From the NCBI RefSeq assembly GCF_000617845.2, contig NZ_DF820426.1:672086-736085 (forward strand): a stretch of DNA of 64,000 bases, read 5' to 3'. Position 1 is the stretch's first letter, and each line of letters begins with the position of its first letter. This document shows, piece by piece, positions 27,410-37,200 of this stretch. A program made the translations under genes and the position numbers. The notes under the pieces are model-generated. The model was not told where the DNA came from. It ran no database searches and saw only the letters and a program-made list of their open reading frames with translations. Origin of the DNA: Bradyrhizobium sp. DOA9. GTDB lineage: Bacteria; Pseudomonadota; Alphaproteobacteria; Rhizobiales; Xanthobacteraceae.

Positions 27410-30400
27410 ATGGAATCGAGCTATAACGATCCGAACTATTGGATGCGCTGGTACGCCGAGCAGCAGGAGCTGCAGCGTGCGCGGCAAGAGGCCGATGCAA
27501 AGCCTGCGGATCGAGCTGGCTTTGAGCAGCAATTGGGTGAGCTGCAGCTCCGCTCTCCTGAGGATAGTTCGCCTGAAACTAGTTCCCCCGACACTCCAGC
27601 CGCACGGTCGCTTGAAAATATCCAGCGTACGGATATCGGTGGTTCGATGCGGATGCCGCCCAGGTCCGACGTGCGGGATAATTCATTCAGCAGCACGCGT
27701 TGCGGTGTCGATGTTCCGCACGCTCATCTTGGCTCTGCTGCAAATGATTACCGGTCTGACTTGCGGGACAGGCGATTCAGCAGCATGCGCTACGCACCTT
27801 CGGAAGCACAATCTACGGCGAGGACGAAGGACAACAAGTCCCGTGGACTGTTCTCTCGGGTCAAATCAGGACTAGGCAAAGTCTTTGGAGGAAGCCACCG
27901 CCCGAAGTGGTCCGGCGGGCCGACAGATGAGATCTATTCAGAGCTTCGCATCGACTTGGCAAAGCGCGGTCGCCCGTCCCAAGCGGACCTGGAGCTAATT
28001 GAGGAGTTCAAGATGGCGTTGGGCGGCGCGAACCGCAAGACCAAGACCATCGAGAACTACGTGGCTGCTCTTCGAATGCTCAGCGAGTTCCTCCAACCCA
28101 AAGGCGTCACTCTGAAAGACTTGCTTAGCAATGCTGATCTGCTGAAAGCCTATAAAGATGAATTCTTGAAGGTGGCGAGCGCCAATAGCAGGAACTATGT
28201 GGGTGGAGCATTGGAAACGCTGCAGAGTTTCCACGCTGGAAATCCCGTCTCAGCCCCAGCTTTTGTGGAGACGCGCGAGCAACCAATGCACCCCCAGGAC
28301 GAGCGGATGATTCGCCAATTCGTGGAAAACGTCAAAGACTACAGAGTTGCTCCCGATGGTACCAGAGGCCGCGGTACTGGAAGGGTTCCCCCCGCTACGA
28401 TCAAGTCCAATGTGCAGGCGCTCAACACGTTCGCTCGTTGGCTCCGAGCCCAGGATAAGGACCCGCTGACTACTCGAGCCTTCAATGAGCCAAGGTCGCT
28501 TGCCGCCGACATAGACGAGTACGTCGAAGCTGGCGGCGATGATCGTGATCGTCTCAGCGCGGCACTGTCTCATCTCCGCAGGATCGGAGCCGAGGGGCTC
28601 CAGGCTGTCGGTGCGGGGGCCCGCCTGATGGGACGCGAAACATTGTCGGCTCATCCAGAGGACGTCTCGACCATCGATGACTTTTTGACGAACGCTCTAT
28701 CCAAGCTTGGATCTGACGCAACTCGCAAAGAGAAAGCCGCCGTTTCGACGATGGCTTCCATGCTACGCTCATTTAGCGATTGGCTCCAAAGGGAGGGCAG
28801 GCCGAGCATCATGGACCGAATCGACGGCAATGCTGAGCAGCAGTCGTCATTGAACGCAGACTATGCGGCGTTCTCCAAAGCCACAAAGCGGACAGCCCCG
28901 CTCGATCGCCTTCGAAAATACCTAGGGCTCCAGCCCCAGGGATTTCGGCCTCATGACGACGACGCCGGCCTGATCGAGGGTCTCGCCAACGAAGAGCTGA
29001 GCAAGCTCGACCCGAGTTCCCAGCACAAGAGAAAGACCATTCAAGATACTGCGTCGGCGCAACGCAAATTCAGTGATTGGCTCCGCACAGAGGGTAAGGA
29101 GAGCATCGCGAGGCGAATCAACGGCAATAATGAGCAGCGACGCTCGCTGCATGCAGATTACCGGGCTTTCATCGCAGCCAAAGGGAGAGTTAGCGTGAGC
29201 TTTAAGAAGCTCAGGCAGTATTTGCAAGTCATCGAGCTAAACAGAGCGCTGGGTGTGGCCATCCCTCAGCCTCCGCAAGGCCCATCTGAACTGGCCGGTC
29301 CGGAGGAACCAGCCAGGTCGAGTTCGACCTGGTCTCCACGGGTGCCGTCCGACTTTGATCCAGGTGAGTGGCCGGCGCCGCAAGGCCCGTTTGGACAGGC
29401 CGGTCGGCAGGAACCGGCCGGATCGAGCTCGACCTGGTCTCCACGAGTGCCTTCCGATTTTGATCCAGGTGAGTGGCCGACGCCGCAAGGCCCGTTTGGA
29501 CAGGCCGGTCGGCAGGAACCGGCCGGATCGAGCTCGACCTGGTCTCCACGAGTGCCGTCCGACTTTGAGGTGGGTATGTGGCCAGCTCCGGAAGGCGCGC
29601 CAGCTCGGTCCTTGGACATCTATCGCGGTCTCGGCTCATTCACTGATTTGCCGTCCACACCGCAGGAGATGCGTGACGACGCCCAGTCAGGACCAGTGCT
29701 CAGCCCTGCCGGCAGATCCCCGTTCTTCATCGGGCCATCAGGCATGCCTCAAGAGCTCGAGGATGTCGGATATCTTGTCGGCGAGGATTGGCAGCATGGC
29801 TCACAGCCGGTGCCAGATTTCCTGCTCGATGTGCTGGACAATAAAATGCTGCTGCCAAGTTCGCGAATGGCTCCCCAGCCGATCTCTATCAACGGTGAGA
29901 CCTACTCCGTTGTGTTGGGGCCGCGAGATCGCCGCGACGCTCAGCTGATCCATCATCCTCGCCCATCCTCGGATCAGGATGCCCGGATTGGCGCTTCGGC
30001 TACAAGTGCCTCTGCCGGCGGCCGCAGCGGACGTGTGCTCGAATCCAGGCAATGGCTGGGCGACGAGCATATCCAGCGGGACTACGAGCTCCTGGCGCAG
30101 CAGTTGCGGGAAAGCAATCCAAACCTCGCCGCACGGACGCGGTTCGCGGATCCTCTCATAGCCAACTATCATCTGCGCTTGGGCGCCCCCGATGTCTCGC
30201 TATCGGCCTTCCAGCGCATGGTCTTTGATCGGAATGGAACAGACGTCGCCGACTTCCTGTTCCTGCCCGTGAATAATGCCAGTGCGACCGACCCTGATCA
30301 CCGCGGCACCCATTGGTCGCTGCTGTTCGTTGATCGTCGCGATCGGGAAAGCCCGGTCGCCTATCATTACGACTCCGCCCAGGGATACAATAACAGACCT

Positions 30401-30604
30401 GCAGCAATGCTCGCAGCAGCGGTGGGAGCCGATCTGCAAGATTCCCACATAAGCCAGCAGAGGAACGGCTATGATTGCGGAGTCTTTGTGGTCGACGGCA
30501 CGCGAGCGCTGGTCAGGCGGCTCGCGGGAAGACGGCAGGCAGACTTGAGCCTCGCCAATCTCGTAATCGATCGGCAGGCACTGCAAAAACGATTGAGGGG
30601 CTGA
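27410..30604 (+). CDS. NopD/XopD/Bel2-5-like effector, Ulp1 (C48) SUMO protease
   Basis: 1,064-aa protein from ATG 27410 (MESSYNDPNYWMRWYAEQQE), preceded by an agggagag ribosome-binding site. Residues ~190-620 contain several repeated helical segments like integrase SAM-like core-binding domains (TASAQRKFSDWLRTEGKESI). Three 35-residue repeats follow (PQGPFGQAGRQEPAGSSSTW). The C-terminal ~190 residues are a Ulp1 protease with H968 (GTHWSLLFVD), D988 (AYHYDS) and C1023 (NGYDCGVFVV), so the triad is complete. Expected action: deSUMOylation or other Ulp1-type proteolysis in plant nuclei. Catalytic-domain DNA is almost identical to the gene at 58361-60778. Confidence 0.9.
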   Translation: MESSYNDPNYWMRWYAEQQELQRARQEADAKPADRAGFEQQLGELQLRSPEDSSPETSSPDTPAARSLENIQRTDIGGSMRMPPRSDVRDNSFSSTRCGVDVPHAHLGSAANDYRSDLRDRRFSSMRYAPSEAQSTARTKDNKSRGLFSRVKSGLGKVFGGSHRPKWSGGPTDEIYSELRIDLAKRGRPSQADLELIEEFKMALGGANRKTKTIENYVAALRMLSEFLQPKGVTLKDLLSNADLLKAYKDEFLKVASANSRNYVGGALETLQSFHAGNPVSAPAFVETREQPMHPQDERMIRQFVENVKDYRVAPDGTRGRGTGRVPPATIKSNVQALNTFARWLRAQDKDPLTTRAFNEPRSLAADIDEYVEAGGDDRDRLSAALSHLRRIGAEGLQAVGAGARLMGRETLSAHPEDVSTIDDFLTNALSKLGSDATRKEKAAVSTMASMLRSFSDWLQREGRPSIMDRIDGNAEQQSSLNADYAAFSKATKRTAPLDRLRKYLGLQPQGFRPHDDDAGLIEGLANEELSKLDPSSQHKRKTIQDTASAQRKFSDWLRTEGKESIARRINGNNEQRRSLHADYRAFIAAKGRVSVSFKKLRQYLQVIELNRALGVAIPQPPQGPSELAGPEEPARSSSTWSPRVPSDFDPGEWPAPQGPFGQAGRQEPAGSSSTWSPRVPSDFDPGEWPTPQGPFGQAGRQEPAGSSSTWSPRVPSDFEVGMWPAPEGAPARSLDIYRGLGSFTDLPSTPQEMRDDAQSGPVLSPAGRSPFFIGPSGMPQELEDVGYLVGEDWQHGSQPVPDFLLDVLDNKMLLPSSRMAPQPISINGETYSVVLGPRDRRDAQLIHHPRPSSDQDARIGASATSASAGGRSGRVLESRQWLGDEHIQRDYELLAQQLRESNPNLAARTRFADPLIANYHLRLGAPDVSLSAFQRMVFDRNGTDVADFLFLPVNNASATDPDHRGTHWSLLFVDRRDRESPVAYHYDSAQGYNNRPAAMLAAAVGADLQDSHISQQRNGYDCGVFVVDGTRALVRRLAGRRQADLSLANLVIDRQALQKRLRG
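29281..29590 (+). repeat. Three 105-nt in-frame tandem repeats in the NopD-like gene
   Basis: The unit encodes about 35 residues around TWSPRVPSDFDPGEWP and PQGPFGQAGRQEPAG. Copies 2 and 3 are almost identical at DNA level, copy 1 slightly diverged, pointing to recent repeat expansion. Confidence 0.88.
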
Positions 30605-31157
30605 CCACGATCCGGCAAGGACGCGCTGGGACGACTCGGTGCGTCCCGTCTCCCTTCGGCTGATCGAGTTAGCTCGTCGTCCGCGAAGAACTCTCCAAGC
30701 CGTTGAGCGGGAGTCGGTTTTTGGAGCGGAGCGAGGTTTGAGATTGCAAGCTTTTTGGGTAGGCCGGAAAGCTTGCAATTCATTTTTGCGATTCCCTCGA
30801 ATCGCGGGTCTTCGTTCCGACATCGCATTGGTTGCGGCACTGGCACGAGATTATGGCTCGAACCGGGGCTTACCAAGAGGTCGATCACAAGGCTTTTGCG
30901 AACAAGGTCAGCACACTGAAAGAGCTAATCTCGGATTACCGCGGGCGAACGTCTGTCGGCGGGGAAGTGCTGCAACGCGAACATGTCCGTGACATTCTCC
31001 TGCAGTTTCCTCTCGCGGTCCCACGCGCCCGTCGCTCCCTGCCATTCAGCGATAAGCCAGCAAGCCAAGGTCGAGGTATAAAGCAGCAAATCCTCGATCA
31101 GCGCCGGACTGAGTAGCATCTTGAAGAGCACCACGATCGGATCTTCGGTAGTCTCAA
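30605..31157. other. Gap between two large effector genes, no confident gene
   Basis: A plus frame (30832-31116, HEIMARTGAYQEVDHKAFAN) and a minus frame (30925-31134, LIEDLLLYTSTLACWLIAEW) overlap. Neither has a clear ribosome-binding site, and I recognise no family. Either could be a gene remnant. Confidence 0.3.
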
Positions 31158-31184
31158 GAGGTCAGCTTCAAGTCAGGTTAGAAC
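31158..31184 (+). promoter_or_regulatory. Degenerate tts box upstream of the giant effector-like gene
   Basis: AGGTCAGCTTCAAGTCAGGT keeps the first half (GTCAGCTT) and an AG-T second half at correct spacing. It lies about 95 bp before the ATG at 31275. Weaker than the other boxes here. Confidence 0.45.
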
Positions 31185-31274
31185 AGTAGCAACGAGCTCG
31201 CGATTGTCTCCCGTTTCGCGGCAGCAGCTAATTCGTGGGGTAGGTGGCACTGCTCCGTTTACATCGGAGATGAA

Positions 31275-34200
31275 ATGAGGGGCATTGACGCGAACGGGAA
31301 GTCGCCCGTCTCGGAATCTGGCGCCTGCGAAAGCGGAGGCAACGACGAGTCTCACGTTGAACCGTCATTCGGATCGGCCCTGGAGCGGATGCATTCCGAG
31401 TATCACGACTCAGGAGCTTCCTCCTCTTGCATGGCGCCAGGCAGCTCTGGTGCCTTACCGCGCAGGTCCGCTGGTCCTTCCCTCGCCCCACATCGAATTT
31501 TCAGGGCTGCGCTGGGCGCCATCGGTGCGGGCCGTCGACGTCTCCGCTCCTTGCCCGAATCTGGCTCGTCACGTTCTGATGGGACGCCGCAGCGCGACGA
31601 TCGAGAGGCCGAAAGCGCACAAACAGGCTGGCTCGAACCGCACACGCAATCGGAGTCCGGCCATGGACCAGCAAGGTGGCGCATCGACGATGTGTCCGCG
31701 CAGACCACCGATGGCTCGGGCGCGCAGCGACCTTATCGATCCTACGATGGTGCCCCAAGTGGGGACGCAGGCCCGTTGCGTTCGGGAGGGCAGCCTTACG
31801 ACTACCTAACCGGCGGAACCTCGCAAGAAGGTGTGCTCCCGCTGCATGCGCACTCCGCGTCCGGCTGGATTTACGGACCAGGAAGGCTGCCCATCGGGGA
31901 CGTGCCTGGGCACGCAATCCAACTTAAAAGCTCGCCGCAACCTGACAGAGCCTACGGTGACGCAACAGATCGGCAGGCGAGCGCGGTCCGTTCTGGTGGT
32001 GAGCGGTTCGGCGCCGATCGAGCGGCGGGAAGCTCGCGAAGGGGCGATCGGCAATCCGTCTCCGACGTCGGTCGCGGACGAGGAGCGCTGCGGATTGACA
32101 ATGCGGCCGCGCAGAACACCCAGGGTGCAATCTCGGGAGGACATTCCAGAGGTGCAGATGAACTAAACGCGGCGCTAGGAGAAATCGCGCGCGCGCGCGA
32201 CATCTCTGCTTTTGCTGATGTGGCGGTGCGTCGCGGCAATCAGCTACAAGGACAAGACGCCGCAGGGTTCCTGAAAAGGGCGGCCGCCGATTTCGTTGCT
32301 CGTTTTGTCCCGCGGCTGACAGAAAATGTCCGGTCGTTATGGGACTACGCGAGGACGTGTAACGAGGTGAGCAGGGAGGCCGCAGGTGAGGCCGGCATAG
32401 ACGCTTGCAAAGCCGTGGCGGCTCAGGTGTCGCGGCTCGACAAGGCGCTCATGAATCGAATGGGGGATCCCCGCGCCCTTTCCCTCCTCGCGTTATCCTT
32501 TGGTCGCCACCGACGGCAACCAAAATGCCGCGATGGAATTCTCTGCATCGCAAGATTCTGTTCCGATGGAGGCCGGGCAGTCCAGGATGTCGAGATTCAA
32601 AGTCTGGCATTGCTGGCCAACGGCTTCAGCAAGTGGCCGGCAGAGAATGAGTGTTTTCAAGCCACGACCGTGATCGCTCGCGAGGTTTGCACCCGTGGCC
32701 GCCTATCTGATTATATTTCACAGCACGTGGCGAGCTTCGTGAACTGTTTCAGCAAGTGGCCGGGAGGGGAGGAAACGGGTCGAGCCGCGATGGAGATCGC
32801 ACGTGAAGTCCTTCGGCGTCGACCTTCTGATTTTGAACACCGGCAGCTGGCAAACTTGGTGAACGGTTTCAGCAAGTGGCCGGCAGAGAAGGACGCGGGC
32901 CGAGCCACAGAAGCGATTGCCGGTGAAGTCATTCGACGCCGGCCTTCATATTTCACTGAGCAAGAGCTCGCAAATCTGGTGAACGGTTTCAGCAAGTGGC
33001 CGGCAGGGCAGGACACGGCCCGAGCCACAGAAGCGATCGGTGGTGAAGTCATTCAGCGGCGATTGTCCCGCTTTAATGAGCAGGAGCTGGCAAACCTGGT
33101 GAACGGTTTCAGTAAGTGGCCGACAGGGCAGGACACGGGCCGAGCCACAGAAGCAATCGCCGGTGAAGTCCTTCGGCGCCGACCATCTGACTTTAATTCG
33201 CAGGAGCTGGCACAGCTGGTTAACGGTTTCAGCAAGTGGCCGACACGGCAGGACACGGGCCGAGCCACAGAAGCGCTCGCTGGTGAAGTCCGTCGACGGC
33301 GACTTCCTGACTTTAGTCCGCAGGGGCTGACACAGCTGGTGAACGGTTTCAGCAAGTGGCCGACAGGGCAGGACACGGGCCGAGCCGCAGAAGCGCTCGC
33401 TGGTGAAGTCCGTCGACGCCGACCGTCTGACTTTACTCCGCAGGAACTCGCAAACCTGGTGAACGGTTTCGGCAAATGGCCGGCAGGGCAGGACACGGGC
33501 CGGGCCACAATCGCATCCGCCCGCGAAGTCCTTCGTCGCCCACCATCGGATTTTGTCGAACAGGATCTGGCAAATCTGGTAAATGGTTTCAGCAGATGGC
33601 CGGCAGAGAAGGACGCCGGCCGAGCCACCGAAGCCATCGCCGGTGAGGTTCTTCGTCGCCGCCTCTCCTATTTTACCCGCCAGCACCTGGCAAACCTGGT
33701 GAACGGCTTCAGCAAGTGGCCGGCAGGGCGGAACACATGCCCCGCCACAGAGGCGATCGCCGGTGAAGTCCTTCGGTGCCCACTCTCTGATTTTACTCAG
33801 CAGGAGCTGGCCAACCTGGTCAACGGTTTCAGCAAGTGGCCGACAGAGAAGGACATGAGCCGGGCCGCGGTGGAGATCGCCGCCGAGGTCCTTCGGCGCG
33901 GACCGTCTGACTTTACCCCGCAGGAACTTGCAAGCCTCGTAAACGGCTTTAGCAAGTGGCCGACAGGGAAGGACACGGGCCGAGCAACAGAAGCGATCGC
34001 CAGTGAAGTCCTTCGTCGCCGACCATCAGCCTTTGATGAGCAGGAGCTGGCAAACCTGGTTAACGGTTTCGGCAAGTGGCCGACAGCGCAGTACATGGGC
34101 CAAGCCACAGGGGTGATCGCCGGTGAAGTCCTTCGGCGCCGACCATCCGATTTCACTCAGCAGGAACTGGCACAGCTGATGAGCGGATTCAGCAAGCGGC

Positions 34201-37200
34201 CGACAGAGACGTACACCGTCCAAGCCACAGAAGTAATCGCCGGTGAAGTCCTTCGACGCCGACTCTCTGATTTTACTCCGCAGGGGCTGGCACAGCTGGC
34301 GAACGGTTTCAGCAAGTGGCCGACAGGGGAGGTTACCAGCCAAGCCACAGTGGAGATTGCCGGTGAAGTCCTTCGGCGCCGACTCTCTGATTTTACTCAG
34401 CAGGGGCTGGTAGGCCTGGTGAACGGGTTCAGCAAGTGGCCGACAGGAGAGGTTACCAGCCGAGCTACAGTGGCGATTGCCGATGAAGTCCTTCGGCGCC
34501 GACTCTCTGATTTTGCTCAGCAGGATCTGGTGCAACTGGTGAACGGTTTCGGCAAGTGGCCGACAGAGGAGTACACGGGCCAAGCCACGGAAGCGATCGC
34601 CGGTGAAGTTCTTCGGCGCCAGCTCGCTGACTTTACTCACCAGGATCTGGCACTGCTGGTGAACGGTTTCAGCAAGTGGCCGACGGAGACGTGCACCGGC
34701 CAAGCCACGGAAGCGATCGCCGGTGACGTTCTTCGGCGCCGACTCCCTGACTTTACTCAGCAGGATCTGGCGATTCTGGTGAATGCTTTCGGCAAGTGGC
34801 CGGAACAGAACAACACCAGCCAAGCCACAATCACGATTGCCCGTGAAGTGTGCGACGGCGACCGGGCCACTCGCTTAAACAGCCAGGATCTGGCAAACTT
34901 GGTGAACGGCTTTAGCAAGTGGCCGGCAAAGGAGTGCATGGGCCAGGCCGCAGCCGTCATCGCCGGTGAAGTTCTTCGGCGCCGGCTCGCTGACTTTACT
35001 CCGCGGGCTCTGGCGAACCTGGCAAACGGCTTCAGCAAATGGCTGGACGACGAGGCATGTCAGCAGGCCGTGGTCGACATCGCGCGGGGACTCGGCCGTG
35101 GCGGGCAACGATTCGGTGCCTTCACGACGCCTCAGCTGAGCATGATCGCTCATGCTCTGTCGCGAAGCGTCATGGCGGCAGAGGACAGCGCCGAGATCAT
35201 CGAGACCACTCTGTTGAAGGATCGGATACACGAGCTGGCCCACCATCTGCACTATGCCGATGATCGCCTCAAAAACGCTGACGTTCTGAGCATTGCCAAC
35301 ATTTTCAAGGCGCTGGGCAAGACCCGCATGGTCGATGATCTCGGTTTGCTCGCCCGGCCAGGGCTGAATCGGCTCGAGGAACTGCGCCATCAAGCCGCTT
35401 TTTCAGAGAACAACCTCGAAACGTTCGGCACTCTCTGCGTCGCTGTGTTGCCGCTGGCGCGCAGCTCGAAGAAAGAGCTGCGCTGGCACCGCAGGCCGGC
35501 GCTTAACCTGCTGAACAACATCCAGCGTGTCGTGGAAGACAAGATCACGGCGCATCTTGGAGCAAGCGATGCGGAGCGCATCCGTGGCCCGCACGCAAGC
35601 CGCTGCCCCGCCTTATCGATCTATCAGGTGCTCAAGAGCCGTTTGGTCCTGGAGCGGTTGTACAGACGCCCCTATGTCGAGGGCATCAAGTCCGATCTGA
35701 GGGCTAGGCAGCAGGAGTTGCAGCGCGGTACGAAGGAGATCCTGCACCGTTCGCGCGAGCTGATCGAGCGCGATCTGTCCAACATGAGCTGGAATCTGAT
35801 CGCGCAGATCGAGGCAGAAAGCCCGCTCGAGGCACTGGATTCGTTCCTGGCGGAGAATGCGGCAACGATCCAGGCGCAACATTCTGCATCCCGGTTCAAC
35901 GTGGATCAGGTGTTGTGCGAGATGGACCACGAGCCGAGGTCGCCGCAGGGGGATGCGGGACTGATGCAGTTGCCGGTCGTCGACATGCAGGGGCGGCGAA
36001 TGGCCATCGAGTCCGAGACCCGATATTCGGTGTTTCACCGCTTGACGCAAGGTCAGGTGCCGGTGGTCGCGGTGCAACTGCCTGCGCAACCGAGTGCCTT
36101 GATGCTGGCGCGGACGCTCACCGTCGAGGGCGTGCCCTACCGGATGGACCTGTTCGGCGGCAGCAAGTTGAAGCCGCCGAGAAGGACGCTGGCGCAGATC
36201 GCCGCGCGTGCGCCCGGGGCGCCGCGCGCCGAGCCGTCCGGGGGCAAGCTTTTAGCCATTCCGTACGCCGACACCGCCGCCGGCACCGACTTCGAGCGGC
36301 TATCGCGTGCGTGGGCCCCGTTCAAGGAGGCCTACTATTATACGCAGCGCCGGGGGTTTGCAGCGCCCCCGGCGATCAAAGGGCTCGGCCCCAACGACTG
36401 TGCGCTGGAAGGCGCCTTCAGACTGGCGCTTTTGCCTGACCGCCCTGCCGACGAGGCGCATCCGTTCCGGCTCGCCGGACCGCACGGCGCAATCGCGTTG
36501 CAACCGCATGACGGCTGCGGCTTCATCAAGGGCTCGCTGGCCGAGCGCATGCCAGCCGTTCGCCGCGCGGGCCAACAGGGCGGTGCTGATCGCCTGCCGG
36601 CCTTTGGCGAAAGACGCAGAGCATCACTGCCCGCCTCGGCGCTGCAACACTACCCGCGCAGCGAAAAGGTGGCCGATGAGGCGCGCGAGAAGGCGAGGAG
36701 CTGGCTTGCAAGCCGAGACGGGCAAGAGTTGACCTCCGAAGAACTCTACCGCACCGTAACCGGTGGACACATCGATGGCCCCGGGGCTGTGGCCGTGCCC
36801 TCCAGCGATGGCCGCCTCCATGTGCCGACGCTCAAGAGCGAGACCTTGGTGGGGACGAAGGGCGTGCTGATCGGGCGATCGCCTTACGACAAGCCCAACC
36901 TGCGGCCGTTCGCAGCCGCGCAGGTTAGCTTGAGCGCTGATCCGGACCCGACCGCCGCGTTCCTCGATCATTGCGTGGCCATGCAGTACAGCTTCAATGT
37001 CGCCCAGAAGTCGAGCGGCGAGCTGGCCGACAACGATCCAACGTTCTTTGCCAAAGGGATTCTGATCGTGGTGCCCGACGCGATGTGGCCGGTCGCCTTC
37101 GCCGACTGTGCGCTGGTGCTGTCGGCCGAGGACGTCAAGTGTCATTCGCGTTGGACAAGGACCAAGGACCGCGCCAAGGAGGACACGTTGCTGGAGGGCG

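Noticed and set aside
32946..34823. Long minus-strand frames with periodic sequence opposite the SKWP array
   Set aside because: They are produced by the 120-nt repeats read antisense and have no start signals.
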